Shown: in pieces, positions 32,715 through 43,714 of the stretch | Layout: each line of letters opens with the position of its first letter | How positions within the stretch are numbered: position 1 is the first letter of the stretch | Assembly (NCBI GenBank): GCA_914767885.1 | Contig: CAJZBQ010000003.1 | Location: 682,001 to 746,000, forward strand | Direction of reading: 5' to 3' | Length of the DNA: 64,000 nt | Origin: Blepharisma stoltei | Lineage: Eukaryota; Ciliophora; Heterotrichea; Heterotrichida; Blepharismidae | Position numbers and translations under genes: made by a program | Notes under the pieces: generated by a model | Told to the model about the DNA's origin: nothing | Database searches by the model: none | The model's input: only the letters and a program-made list of their open reading frames with translations

Positions 32715-34167
32715 ATGGAAAGATCCAAGTTTCTCCCAGAATTCAAAGGCTTTATTTCTGGGGTTGTAGGGGCTTGATGTGGAGTTTTCGTTGGTCAGCC
32801 ATTTGACATTATAAAAGTTCGCTTACAAAACTCAGGCGGCTCAGCCATTTTAGCATTAAAAAATTTACTTTCTCATGAAGGATTTTTAACATTATGAAAA
32901 GGCTCACTTCCTCCTCTTATCGGTGTAGGTCTATCTAACGCAGTATCATTTGGAACAAATGAAAACACAAAAAGAATTGTAAGTTCTTACAATAAACCAT
33001 ACATTAAAATGGCGACACGTGTCAACCTGCCCTCTTGGCGCAGTAGTCCAGACCTTATGGCTACGGCGAACTGGGACGGACTCCGAGCTGAGAATCTAGT
33101 GCAGGCTCTAGAGGTGTGTATCCGGGTAGGTTTTGGCTGCTTTCCTGTGGTTGGAAATGGAGGTGCTCGACAGCGTCCTTTGGATCCGAGGACCCATGGG
33201 CATTCCTCTACCGAGAAACTGGGGGTTTCGGCCCAGGCCACAGGGGAACAGTCTTTTTCCTGTAGCTGTCGAAGAAAGGCACTTCGACACCCGATAGACT
33301 CCAAGGAGTTGATCCCTGGAATCAAGCTACTCCAATCGCCCGTAGCAGGGCCGCAGAAATCCATAAGCCGCCCACTCAAGACTGAAGCCTTAAGGCAAGG
33401 AGGAGACAGAAGGTACCAGAAGGGCACTCGCAAGAGGGATAGACCCTCTGGGCTGGAGTCGAAAAGCGGATGAGTCTCCCGTACAGGAGGTCTTTGGTGA
33501 CTGCGTCACCAATATGGCTAACACCTGACTTTAATAATCTAATCTAATCTAATCTTACAATAAACCAGGAGAAATTTTAAGCCTATCTCAGCATGCCTTA
33601 TGTGGGACTTCTGCAGGCTTTTTTCGCGCATTTTTTTCATGCCCAGCTGAGCTTGTAAGAATTCGTATGCAAGTTCAAGGGAAAATTGACCCAAGAGGAG
33701 ACCCGTTATATAAAAATTCCATTGAATGTTTTATTTCTATAATAAAAACTTATGGCATTAAAGGGATTTATAGAGGATTTTCAGCAACTATGATAAGGGA
33801 ACTTATGGGAAATACGCTGTTCTTTGGAGGGTATCAGTTTTGTGGGAGAAAAATATTTGGAGGGGAAAAGCTCAATGCGGACGAATTAGGAAAATTAAAA
33901 ATTATGGCTTGTGGAGCTTTTGCTGGGTACTGCTACTGGGCACCATATTGTATTGATGTTATTAAATCAAAAATGCAGTCAGATTCATTTGCGAATCCTA
34001 GATATAAGTCTCTTTTGGACTGCCTGAAAATTACATATAAGACTGATGGATTTTCAGGATTTTTTAAAGGCTGAACACCTACGATGCTTAGAGCAGCTCC
34101 AGCCTGCGCTTCACTTTTTTTAGGCTTCGAGGCCACAATGTCTATTTTCGGGCGAAACTATCGGTAA
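32715..34167 (+). CDS. Mitochondrial carrier (SLC25) paralog 2, split by SINE-like element
   Basis: ATG at 32715 (MERSKFLPEFKGFISGVVGA). Coding pieces are 32715-32999 and 33568-34167. Carrier motifs are QPFDIIKVRLQ, CPAELVRIRMQ and YCIDVIKSKMQ. TGA codes Trp in AWCGVF, LWKG and KGWTPT. The SINE removal joins SSYNKP to GEILSLSQHALCG. Ends SIFGRNYR, like paralog 1. Same family role: exchange transport across the inner mitochondrial membrane; substrate unassigned. Confidence 0.9.
32985..33567 (+). mobile_element. SINE-like element, 15-bp target duplication
   Basis: TCTTACAATAAACCA repeats at 32985-32999 and 33553-33567 around 553 GC-rich bases. The element starts TACATTAAAATGGCGACACG and ends in a short AATCT tandem tail (TAATCTAATCTAATCTAAT). 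A CTTGGCGCAGTAGTCCAGAC stretch near 33,034 resembles a tRNA A-box, weakly. The block ATCCATAAGCCGCCCACTCA is shared with the 2527 element. The 154-aa and 148-aa ORFs inside are not supported as genes. Confidence 0.9.
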
Positions 34168-34324
34168 TTTCCTTTCTTCTTATTTAATATCAGCCTACTT
34201 TACACTATTAATATTCTTTCATAACATTTATTTTCAATTTTAAAAATTTCCATCAGAACTGCTTATACCCATTTTTCGAATTTCCTCCATTAATTTCTTG
34301 TTCATTTCACATAAAGTTAAATAA

Positions 34325-35283
34325 ATGGGTGCAACAATTAACTATTATCCTGATTATCAATCTTTTTTGTCAGGCATAGTGGCCTCTTGGACCTCGATAT
34401 TCATCAGCCAGCCTCTAGATATAATCAAGGTTCGAATGCAAAATGTTGGCGGTTCTGTAATATTAACTATTTCAAGCCTCTTGAAACAAGAGGGGTTTTT
34501 TGCGTTTTGGAAAGCGGTCTCCTCGCCGCTTGTTGGTTCAACAATTACAAGCTCATTGTCGCTTGGAATTAATGAAAATATTAAAAAATACTTCAAAAAC
34601 CCTTCAGACCAGACAGAGAGTTTAAAAATTTGGCAACACACGCTGTGTGGATCTATTTCTGGCGTCTCGAAAACTTTTTTTTCATGTCCATTCGAGCATG
34701 TGACTGTAAAACTTCAAGTTCAAGGAAAAATCAGTCCTAGAGGCGACCCAATATACAAAAATCCCAGAGACTGTTTTATATCAATATATATGCTATTTTA
34801 TATAAAAAATTATTTTTATTTTTTTTTAAATTTAAATGTATAATTAATGTAAAAAAGAATAAAAAATATGGGATAGTTGGGTTGTATCGAGGATTTAGCA
34901 TTTGTTTATCCAGAGATATTTTTGGATATGGAATATTCTTCGCGGCATATCAAACTGCTGGCAAAAAGCTCTTTGGTGGGGATAATATAGACACTCACCA
35001 ACTACCCCTATGGCAAATCATTATGTGTGGAGGAATTGCTGGGATTGCATATTGGATTGGGATTTTTGGACTTGACGTTATTAAATCCAAAATTCAGGCA
35101 GACTCTTTTGTAAACCCAAAATATAAAAATATAAAAGACTGTATAAAAATCACCTGGAACGAAGGTGGACTAGCTGGGCTGTCCAAAGGCTGATTTCCAG
35201 CTATTATTCGGGCTTTCCCTTCTAATGCAGCTTATATGGCTGGTTTTGAAGTGTGTATGAAAGCCCTGGGGAGAGATAAATAA
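34325..35283 (+). CDS. Mitochondrial carrier (SLC25) paralog 3, one probable IES
   Basis: ATG at 34325 (MGATINYYPDYQSFLSGIVA). Motifs are QPLDIIKVRMQ, CPFEHVTVKLQ and GLDVIKSKIQ. The first frame runs to DCFISIY (about 34,787); it resumes KKYGIVGLYRGFSICLSRD and ends MKALGRDK with TAA at 35281-35283. It is the most diverged of the three carriers (the second motif is HVTVKLQ, lacking the usual basic residue after the acidic position), so its substrate may differ. Expected location: inner mitochondrial membrane. Confidence 0.87.
34785..34849. other. Short AT-rich IES in carrier 3
   Basis: About 65 bases of almost pure A/T between the TA at 34785 and a TA near 34,850. Removal gives CFISIKKNKKYGIVG, in frame and aligned with CFLTIFKKYGIFG of paralog 1. 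Confidence 0.6.
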
Positions 35284-35334
35284 TTAAACTAACCCATCTC
35301 TTAACCATTTATTTTATCAAATAACGCACCATGT

Positions 35335-36000
35335 TTACAAATCAATATTTAGCACATTGTTCATTATTTTTTTCTTCTTCATATACACTTCTACTATATC
35401 TTCGCTTTTCTTTACTTCATAGACGCTCTTTCTAGATGAACAAATTTCTATTATTTCTTCATCTTCCAAGCATACACAATCGTCCTCCATTTCTTCTTCT
35501 AAAAATTTCTTCATATTAGCTGAAATCATTCAATTTATGTCTGGATCATGTAAATACACGTCAATTTTTTTTTTAAATTTCGGCTTATCAATATTTATCA
35601 GCAGCTTGAGCTTTTGGAAGCCAAATTTTTCGTCCTCGGGGTCTCGTTTTGTGCTTTGTTTTATTATAAAATTTTTCAATAGAGAAAATTTGTTTTCTTT
35701 GAAGACTGCTAATATAATATTTTTGGGGACTTTTTCTATAAGAATTCGAAGAGGCAGAAGGTCGCCGCAGCGGAATAATGATTCGTGAAGGATTGGCTTG
35801 CCTCCTTTGAGGAAAAAGTTGCCAATACTGATTTGTGAATAAACTGATAATGCTTGATAGAGCAAGGAGTAATTTTTGGTCGAAATACAATCAAGTCAAG
35901 CAGCTCTGATTTCGTCTTTATTTGGCCTGCGCCGGATGAAGGAATTTATAAGGGATTCGTTGGATGATTTTTCAGATCGATCTCGCTTTTGGCCAAGCAT
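35335..36000 (-). CDS. Unknown protein, ~221 aa
   Basis: Minus strand from ATG 35998-36000 (MLGQKRDRSEKSSNESLINS) with TGA as Trp twice (RAAWLDC, INWMISANM), ending VLNIDL at 35335. The middle (LLYQALSVYSQISIGNFFLK, then ESLFRCGDLLPLRILIEKVP) has the helical rhythm of ankyrin-like repeats, but no clear consensus. The C-terminal third is acidic then lysine-rich. Convergent with carrier 3. The two shorter ORFs in this frame are separated only by a TGA. Confidence 0.65.
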
Positions 36001-36955
36001 GTGTCTTCTATTATAAAGGAAAAGGCGTTAAGTGAGAACTTGATTTTTAAGATTATTGGGGGATGCAAAATAATTAAAATAAAAATTTATTAAAAAATAG
36101 AATTTTTTTTAAAATAAAAAATATTTGGATGGATTTTTTGTGATTTACTGTATTATATTGGGCTGGAGTGAATTAAAACTGTGCTTGTGGAAAGCATATT
36201 GTCCTGTTTTAAAATTAATTATGAAATTTGACTATAAGATATCAAAAAGTATTGGTCCCAATTTAGTAGAAACTAGTTTATATATCTATAACTTAAAAGT
36301 TCATAGTCATTTTATAATTGCTAATCACTATAATAAGCTGAAATATTGGATTTATCAAAGAAATCTAATTATGAGATGATTAAATTTCTTTAAGAAACAC
36401 AACACTAGAACTTATATCTGCGTCTTTTGCCATCAATTCACGCCTTTTAGTCAATTCTCAGTTCATTTCTGTAAATTAAGCTCTTCTTATCCTGAATCAA
36501 ATTACCTACTGATTTCTCCCTATTCAGTCTACCCACAAAAACCAACATTTTACTATAATTATTTTTTGCTTTTATTTTTGCTTTTCTGAGTTTCTAATTA
36601 TTTCTTTACTAATTCCAGTATAAAGGTCCTTATATATGCTTATTATTTTATAATTAAACCTAAAATTTTCTTATCCTCTTTTTCAAAATAAAAATAAGTC
36701 TTTTTTCATAAAAAAATTTTCTATTTAAAAGAACCCAATAATACCTAAGAGTTAGTATCGTCTGGTAACTTTTAATAAAAAGGAGTTACGATCCGTCTCA
36801 GGTTCCGTCTCTTGTAACTCTCCATATCCTCTTATTTTCTATTAAAATTATATACGCACAAATATTAAATAATTATTTTAAATTATTACCAATAGGATAG
36901 GTCTAAAAATCGCCTTACTCCATATCTAAATCAGCTTAATTTTAATGGAATAATA
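36001..36955. other. AT-rich intergenic spacer
   Basis: Nearly one kilobase without a supported gene. It contains two GTTACGATCCGTCTC/GGTTCCGTCTCTTGTAAC-like short repeats near 36,785-36,825, of unknown meaning, and the promoter of the Rieske gene. Confidence 0.45.
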
Positions 36956-38269
36956 ATGCTTGAATTTCTAGAAGGCTACTTAACCACTACCAACATCCTA
37001 CTTACACTATTCCTTGCCTTGTACATTCTTTACTACAGAACGTTCCACCACTACAGGTTCGAACAAAAAAGCGCCTTTACCAAAGGCCGCCGGTCTATGG
37101 GAAAAACCCTCCCAGCTTTTCCCAACGGATGGTTCTGTGTGGCAAGGTCTGGAGAAATCAAGAAAGGCGAAGCCAAACATATTGACATGCACGGCCAAAA
37201 CATCGCAGTTTTCAGAGGAACTGATGGAATTATATACGCAATCGACGCCTATTGCTCACACATGGGCGCAAATTTGGCTGAAGGAGGCAAAGTCAAATTC
37301 GGCAAAGGACTACAGTGTCCTTTCCACGGGTGGGTTTTTGATGGAGAAACAGGGAACTGTGTATCTGGCGCTGACATGAAGCAAAGAGAAGCCGATAAGT
37401 TTACTTATAGCGAAAAAGCTACAGAAGGGCTTAAAAAGGAATGCAAAACTAAAATCGGCGTCAAAAAATGGCAAGTTAAGGAGTTTGGCGGTTTTATTTT
37501 TGTATGGTATCACTCAATAGAAGAGCTTAGAACTGCTCCGCCACCTTTTGAGCCGCTAGACATTACTCCATTCATGGAAAAACTCTCATATCGTGGGGTA
37601 AGCATAAATAAAGTCCAAAGCCACGTCCAAGATATCCCAGAAAATGGTGGCGACTTAATGCATTTTTACTATGTCCATAGTGCCTTCTTACCATTTACCG
37701 ACCTCTTCAAAGCCAGATGGAGAGCCAAATGGACCAAAGGCGACGACCCAAAACTCAGAGAAATCATGAAGCACGAGGTACCATTAATCGACCAGTTCAA
37801 AACTCAGCTGATGGATAGGTTTTTAACTGAACAAAACGCCAAATACATTGGCGTCCTTTCTTTAGACAGCTATATGATCCTCCCAGGCTGCAGCGAAATT
37901 TTCTTCTTCAACGCCACTGCGTTCCAAGTTGGCTCAGGGCTGGTCTACTTGTTCTTAAAAAGCCAATTTTTCGAAGCCGTGCTGTTCCAGCACTTGTCGC
38001 CGCTCGAGAAATATAAGCACGAGGTCTTCCATGACATGTGGGCGAGTAGTTATTTGCCTTATTGTATAACAGCACTTATGCTGAGATTGGAAGCTCAACA
38101 GGTCATGAACGACGGAAAAGTATGGGATAATAAGCAATTTGCTATGAGCACTTATTATGATTTGAGAGAAGAACCGGATAGGATGCTGCTTAACTGGAGA
38201 TCATGGTATGCGCAGTTTTATGAAGGATGCAGAGAAGCTGAGGAAGAAAAAGAAAGGTTGTCATGGTAA
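36956..38269 (+). CDS. Rieske oxygenase, cholesterol 7-desaturase-like
   Basis: 437 aa, uninterrupted, ATG at 36956. An N-terminal membrane helix (TNILLTLFLALYILYY) is followed by a Rieske [2Fe-2S] site: CSHMG (C-x-H) and CPFHGW (C-x2-H) 20-odd residues later. The non-haem iron site ENGGDLMHFYYVH fits the E/N-x3-D-x2-H-x4-H pattern. Layout (TM helix, Rieske, catalytic domain) is that of the DAF-36/Neverland family, which introduces the C7 double bond into cholesterol at the ER; in Tetrahymena a related enzyme desaturates dietary sterol. Sterol desaturation is therefore the best guess; the exact substrate is inference. Codon usage is richer in G/C than neighbours, suggesting high expression or transfer, not proven. 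Confidence 0.88.
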   Translation: MLEFLEGYLTTTNILLTLFLALYILYYRTFHHYRFEQKSAFTKGRRSMGKTLPAFPNGWFCVARSGEIKKGEAKHIDMHGQNIAVFRGTDGIIYAIDAYCSHMGANLAEGGKVKFGKGLQCPFHGWVFDGETGNCVSGADMKQREADKFTYSEKATEGLKKECKTKIGVKKWQVKEFGGFIFVWYHSIEELRTAPPPFEPLDITPFMEKLSYRGVSINKVQSHVQDIPENGGDLMHFYYVHSAFLPFTDLFKARWRAKWTKGDDPKLREIMKHEVPLIDQFKTQLMDRFLTEQNAKYIGVLSLDSYMILPGCSEIFFFNATAFQVGSGLVYLFLKSQFFEAVLFQHLSPLEKYKHEVFHDMWASSYLPYCITALMLRLEAQQVMNDGKVWDNKQFAMSTYYDLREEPDRMLLNWRSWYAQFYEGCREAEEEKERLSW

Positions 38270-38295
38270 TAAGCTTAATATTCTCTTTATGGTAA

Positions 38296-38858
38296 TAACA
38301 GGGATATAGATTAAAATGGTGAACCAGCCCAATCTCTTAAATTTCCTGTAGCTGGTATATCGCAGGTCATAGGGACCTTGAGGAAGGGAGGATGACGTTC
38401 AGGAGTGTGTATTAGGCGAGATTTTCTTGGTTTGGTAAGCGCAATGTCGCGTTGGCCGACTGCATACTTTAATCCAATATCATGTTTTTACCTCAGTGAG
38501 AAATGGGCCCGAAAGTTGGAAAGGGGTCTACCAGCAAAGCCAGTGACGTGTGCACTGGCCAATTGGATGCTCCCAGTATGAAATAAGGAGATACACCCTG
38601 GAAAACGGATTTCCATTTTGCCTAGAGTCGGCTAGATATTCAGCCCTTTTGATTTTTAAAACTGGACAGCCCTGTTGGCATACAGCACGGCAGCGCAAGC
38701 CACCCAACTACTGGATAGCGAGTTCAGGCTTCGTTCTGCAAGAGTAATCTTCACAATGTCGCGAAACATGAACTGGAAACAGCGTTACTGGTAGAGATAG
38801 TCCTTGTAGAATTATTGCAAGCTTTTCGATAAGTTTAATTAACATTAACAGGGATATA
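38296..38858 (+). mobile_element. SINE-like element, 13-bp target duplication
   Basis: TAACAGGGATATA repeats at 38296-38308 and 38846-38858. The 537-base body starts GATTAAAATGGTGAACC and carries the family blocks AAAGTTGGAAAGGGGTC, CCAGCAAAGCC and GGCCAATTGGATGCTCC. It lies 26 bases after the Rieske stop and interrupts no gene. Confidence 0.87.
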
Positions 38859-39740
38859 TGAGAAGATATGAAATTTTATTTTTATGGTATTTTTGGATAA
38901 ATTAAGCTGTGCCTGGATTTGCACTGCATTTTGACGTTTTAAAATATTTATTTTATAAATTCTATGCTAATTTTTTCGAGCATGCTATAAAAAGCAATTG
39001 ATTATGAATAATTAATCTCTGAGCTCGAAGCCATCCATAGAAATTTTACGATAGAATCCTTGGTATTTGTATATTTATAAAAAAGAAGAGTTTACTATTT
39101 ATCTTTTTATATATTTTATGAATTCGTCAAAATAGACCTATATATCTGCATAGTAATTTCCATTTAAAGTATGCACATATTTATATGCTGATGCAAAGCT
39201 CAACTAGATACTATTTCACTTTTCATATGATCTCTATGGCAAAAATATTAAAGATTAAATCTAATCCAGGGGTTCCAAACATTCTCTATCGTCTATAACT
39301 CAATCAGTTAAGTGTTTAGTAAATTTTGAGGTTTTTCATATCGAATTCTTCAATAAAACTTCATTATATTCTTAACCCTACCTTACGTCAAGAGAGCAAA
39401 AAATTTTGCTAGGTGGGATATTAATTTTTAATCTATTTTTTTTTTGAAATATAAAAAATCTAAATTTGCAAAATTGGAAAGGAGCAATGAATTTAATTTG
39501 TAAATTCATGTTTGAGAACGCAAGTTGTTTAAAATTCATTAGAATTAGCTAAAGATTCATTATCACTTAGATATTATAAAAAATTTTTTAGTATAGAGTT
39601 TAATTTATTTTTAAAGTACAGGGATTTTTCCAATATTTTGAGTGCTATTGGACGGGGGCAAGCAAGTAAAGCCATCATTCATAGAATATAGAATTCCATA
39701 AATAACCCATATTAAAAATCAGTCTCTACATTTATTAAAT
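38859..39740. other. Intergenic spacer with old MITE
   Basis: AT-rich, no supported gene. The second half holds a decayed MITE described separately. Confidence 0.45.
39383..39665. mobile_element. Degenerate BogoMITE-like element
   Basis: Core motifs survive (GAACGCAAGTTGTTTAAAAT, AATTAGCTAAAGATTCATTA, TACAGGGATTTTTCCAATA) but both ends are decayed (TACCTTACGTCAAGAG and GGACGGGGGCAAGC). Confidence 0.65.
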
Positions 39741-40091
39741 TTAAAGATTAAGGTGAGCAAATATTTTAGCATCTGTTTGCGCTGTTATTTTTTTGAATAC
39801 TTGCAATCGATCAATTTTCTTTTGATGTATAAAAGTGCACCTTTCTCCATATTTGCAAAATCCATATGCAAAATTTTTGCATTCTTCTTTTTTGTAGTTT
39901 GGGCCTTTTGCTTTTAATTCTGTTTTGCCATGTGCAAAAGCACAGTTTTCTCCAAAAGTGCATTTGTTAAGTGGTCAATTCTTGCATATTTCTGTTTTAT
40001 ATTTCGGTTTTGGACTGCTCTGCTTGCAGGATTTAAAATTTTTCAAATGATTTTCTAGTAAAGTTTCAATTATAAGGTCTTCTGCTGGCAT
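39741..40091 (-). CDS. Small tandem CCCH zinc-finger protein (TIS11/TTP type)
   Basis: Read on the minus strand from ATG 40089-40091: MPAEDLIIETLLENHLKN, 116 aa, ending AHLNL (TAA 39741-39743). Two CCCH fingers each preceded by the family lead-in: YKTEICKNWPLNKCTFGENC with AFAH, and YKKEECKNFAYGFCKYGERC with TFIH. The spacing C-x7/8-C-x5-C-x3-H and the YKTE lead are those of tristetraprolin-family proteins that bind AU-rich RNA and promote decay. TGA is Trp in the first finger (KNWPL), which breaks standard ORF calls. RNA binding is established for the family; targets are unknown. Confidence 0.88.
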
Positions 40092-40416
40092 TTTTTATAG
40101 AAAGTTTTATAAAGATTAATAGATATAATGGAAATTCTGCACGTTTTTGTAGAATATATAATATTTAAAGAAAAGCTCAGATTTTATAATATCTAATATT
40201 TATTTTACGAAAATTTGGCATGCCAATATCCTGTGTAGTCATTTGTGTGATAATAATGCATGTGATAAATTAGCCTTTAAATATTTGCGTTTAAATGCAA
40301 TCACATGCTAATTATTTGTATATTTATTGTAGATATAACTGACAATTTTTGCTAAAATATCTTATTTAAGCATTGAAAAGTGCTTAGCTAAGTATAAATA
40401 ATTTTTGCCGAAATTA

Positions 40417-41250
40417 ATGGCAAAATCAGAGCCAAGCACTCTTGAAGCACTTAGCGTGCTCCTAATTTTTGGAAATCCTTCCAATTATGACACAGAATTA
40501 ATTCCTTCAATCTCCCAACCTCATCTTCAATTCAATTCTGTATCTGACATTTTACTATACCCAATTATTTCTTACCTCAAAAGTCTCGGCTATGACCTCG
40601 ACCATTCTATGCTCTGGTATCATTCTCCATCATCAGATTCCAAAATTTACTGTGGAAATGATCCTTTGCCATTATTTTCCTCAATTCCACTATACGAGCT
40701 AGAAAACAATACCATCACTATCACATCTCGGCAAGCAATTCGTAACGTTTTTGGGACAATTTCCACTGTAGGATGCCAGTCAAATCCTAAATTAAAGCCA
40801 CAAAAAGAAGCAATTACAAAAATTAACGCAGCTAGAAGGACAAAGGAACGAAAAATTGGTTTTATTATTGAAAAAGTGTCTAGCTGAAGAAAATTATATC
40901 AGGGAAATTTAGAAGATGAGGTCTCAGTAAAACTGGACCTTGATGAAGCTGCTGGCCAAGTAGGGGTTTCAAAAAAATCTCTGGACGATTATTTGTTGCA
41001 GATTAGGTTTGGGAGAAAATTCGGGTTTAATTTTCAAGAACATAAAGATGATAAAGTAGGGGTTTTAAGAGCTTTTGTGAAAAAATGTAAACATTTGCAA
41101 ATGTATGCTGCACAGATAGAAGCTGGGGAAGAACTTCCAAAAGAAATTGTGATGAAATTGCAAGAGCCAGGAACTCCAGCTTGTAAGCATAATAGGTGTT
41201 GTGCGCCTAAGTTTTCGCTAAAGTTTAAATGTGGAGAAGGGCAGTATTAA
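40417..41250 (+). CDS. Unknown protein, ~277 aa, Cys-containing C-terminus
   Basis: ATG at 40417 (MAKSEPSTLEALSVLLIFGN); one in-frame TGA (KVSSWRKLYQGNLEDEV) joins two ORFs. The C-terminal third contains SLDDYLLQIRFGRKFGFNFQ, a Lys-rich helix and CKHNRCCAPKFSLKFKCGEG, possibly a small metal site. No catalytic motif found. Divergent from the CCCH gene (325 bases apart), so the two could share a promoter region. Family not recognised; a plant/protist DNA- or chromatin-associated protein is conceivable but not supported. Confidence 0.7.
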
Positions 41251-41801
41251 ATAAATTTAAATGATCTTGATCCCTTTTAAATTATTATGATTTGAATATA
41301 TTTTTATAAATTACAGCATTTTTATTTTTAAAATTCAATATTTTATAAAAATATTTATAAAAATTTCAATCAAATATTTTGATAAAAAATGAAAATAAAG
41401 ATACCAAACATTTGAGGAATAACGCTTATTCAGTCATTGATAATATTTAGAAATTGTTTTTAATATTCTTTTTAATATAGAGAAAATGCTCAAGCTAAAA
41501 GCTATAAGTTTCTCTGGCACTTTTTTGTAATTATTATTGAAAATTTGTAGAAGAATATATTCAGATTCCAAAAATGAGAAGCAAAATCTTTTTGATTTTA
41601 AAGAATAATTCTTCACAGCAAAATTTGAGACTTAAAAGTAAATCTCTATTATATCAGAATATAAATAAATCCAAAGAATCTCAATATGAAACTCTTCCCA
41701 CTTTATAAACATTTTCTTCGAAACGCATCTGTTTTTTATCTTTAAAACTGCCTAAAGTTTCTGTTTTAATCGTTAAGGCGGTTACCAAATCTGTTTTTTT
41801 C
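41251..41801. other. AT-rich intergenic spacer
   Basis: No supported gene or element. Confidence 0.45.
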
Positions 41802-42116
41802 ATGAAATTCAATTCCGACATAATAAAAGAGAATAAATATAAAATCAGAATCATTATAATGATAAAAGTACACCAAATGAGCTTAGCAATTGTGGTTGCT
41901 GAATTAATAGCTCTTGTCCTCAGTAATTTTGAGCCCTGGGATAGCAACTACATTTACCTATATTGCTCACTTCTCGCAAGCGGCCACCTCTGGTGCTTAA
42001 TAGGAAAGTTAAATAGTCTAAGAAATAGCACCAAATTTGACTCTGATTGGTGCATTGAAGTGCAGGGCCCAAGCGAAAACAAGAAAGTGGAGTGGTTTCC
42101 TCTCACCCCGGTATAA
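41802..42116 (+). CDS. Small putative membrane protein
   Basis: 104 aa from ATG 41802, or 85 aa from the ATG at 41859-41861. A hydrophobic segment (MSLAIVVAELIALVLSNF) and a second one (YLYCSLLASGHLWCLIGKL) could form two membrane helices. The C-terminus (DWCIEVQGPSENKKVEWFPL) reads like real protein. An antisense frame over the first half is an alternative. No family recognised. Confidence 0.45.
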   Translation: MKFNSDIIKENKYKIRIIIMIKVHQMSLAIVVAELIALVLSNFEPWDSNYIYLYCSLLASGHLWCLIGKLNSLRNSTKFDSDWCIEVQGPSENKKVEWFPLTPV

Positions 42117-42698
42117 ATTTTGCTTAAATAAATATTGACCTCTTAATCCATTAAATTAAAACAAACATGATGTATAAGGTAATTCATGAATAATTTGAGC
42201 AAAGGCAGTGAAGGAGAGGGTTTATCTTATAAGAAAAGTCAATAATGAAACAGTTAGACAGCACTGAATGGCTTTAAGAAGAATAGGCTTATGCAAATAG
42301 AAAAAGGAGACTATTTTTTGGATAGAAACTGGGAGAATAAAATTAATTGTGTTTTATATCATTGGCTATTGAAAATGAGCTGATTTTTTGGAAGATTGAG
42401 CTTAAAAGGCTTATTTAAATATCCTTGAGCTCATTTGAATACTCATAGAAACTATAATGATATGCAATTTTGGAATAAAATTTTGAGCACAGCTGGAAAT
42501 TTAAAGTTAAAACTCTAATGAGTAATCATAAGAAGGAGCGCATAAAGCAAAAGCATATGATCTTATCATTGCATGCTATTTCATCTGAAGTTACTTTGGA
42601 TTAAGGCTCAAATTAATCGAAAAATATAAATTCCTACGTATTTTACTAATTTTTCGCTTTAATATATAATCAATTTCTGTATCATATACAACTGATTA
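42117..42698. other. AT-rich intergenic spacer
   Basis: No supported gene or element between two convergent genes. Confidence 0.45.
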
Positions 42699-43604
42699 TT
42701 AACTAATTCTTTGACTTATCCAATTCAGGACTTTCTCTATAATTTCTTCAATTTCTGGCTCATTGCATACCTCATGCCTCATTTCTTCATAATAAACAAA
42801 CTCTTTATCCTCCACAGCCGAATTTTCCACAAATTTTCTATTCACCTCAATATTTACCTTTGTATCATTTCCTCCTTGGAAAATAATAAAAGGAACCCTC
42901 ACATTTTTAAGCCTCGGCCGCAATTTATCAAAAGATTTCAGTAAAGCAGATCCAGTCCTTGCCTTGGTTTTTCCTGTATAATATTCAGGGTTTTCTTGAT
43001 ACCACCCTTCATTATATGGGTTTCTCGACAATGATTTCAAATCTGGAGACTTTGTAGGCATTCTTGGGCACAGACATCCCAAACATCTTGCAAGTTTAAT
43101 TAAAAATGGACTAAATGAAGGACTTGCAGCTAATGCAGGGGCAAATAAAACCATCCCTTTTATCATACTTTGCATTTCCAAGGCAATATTCATGCATATA
43201 GTCCCACCCATACTTTCTCCAAGTATAAAAATCGGGGTGTTTTTAGGGTAATTCTCTATTGATTTTTCAATGTATTTGATCCCACAATTTATGTATTCGT
43301 CGATTGTATAGATAATTCCGAGTTTTCCTTGACTTTTCCCATGGCATTCTTGGTCAAATGCTAAAACTGCTATATTTAGCTCGTATAGCCGCTTAGCGAG
43401 GTATGAAAAAATTCCAGATGAAACGTGGATTCCGTGAAATAAAAAGACAATAGCTTGAGGGGCTTCGAGGTGGAAGCGGTAAGTGTGAAGTTTATAGCCT
43501 CTGCTTGATTTTAGAGAGATTCAGTCTTCATCAGGGAAAAAAATCCCTGCGCATGGGATGTGACCTTGGTATTTAATTCATCATGTTTTGTCTTTTGAAG
43601 ACAT
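42699..43604 (-). CDS. Monoglyceride lipase-like alpha/beta hydrolase, paralog A
   Basis: Minus strand, ATG 43602-43604 (MSSKDKTWWIKYQGHIPCAG), 301 aa, TGA as Trp at least three times. Features: oxyanion strand VFLFHGIHVSSG, nucleophile elbow GESMGG, acid region FQGGNDTKV, catalytic His in MRHEVCNEPE. The C-terminus is WISQRIS. The family (serine aminopeptidase S33/monoacylglycerol lipase fold) cleaves glycerol esters or related acyl esters, usually at membranes. No signal peptide. It is the distal member of a cluster of four similar genes, apart from three unrelated genes between B and D. Confidence 0.87.
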
Positions 43605-43714
43605 AGGAATTATTATTGAAACTAATAATTTAAATTATCCAAATTTTATATCCCAAGAGAGTTATTTCTGAAACTGTTGATTTTGCTATTAATAAATATA
43701 ATTAATTTCATTAA

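Noticed and set aside
33030-33060. tRNA gene at the CTTGGCGCAGTAGTCC stretch
   Set aside because: Only an A-box-like segment is visible; no B-box at the right distance and no cloverleaf could be drawn. Kept only as a hint of a Pol III promoter in the SINE.
33009-33473. 154-aa (+) and 148-aa (-) ORFs
   Set aside because: They lie wholly inside a SINE-like element with a 15-bp target duplication; no conserved protein features, and the carrier frame is restored by removing the element.
36956-38269. Bacterial contamination or recent bacterial transfer for the Rieske gene
   Set aside because: It has an N-terminal membrane helix and the DAF-36-like layout seen in eukaryotes including ciliates; higher G/C in codons alone is weak evidence.
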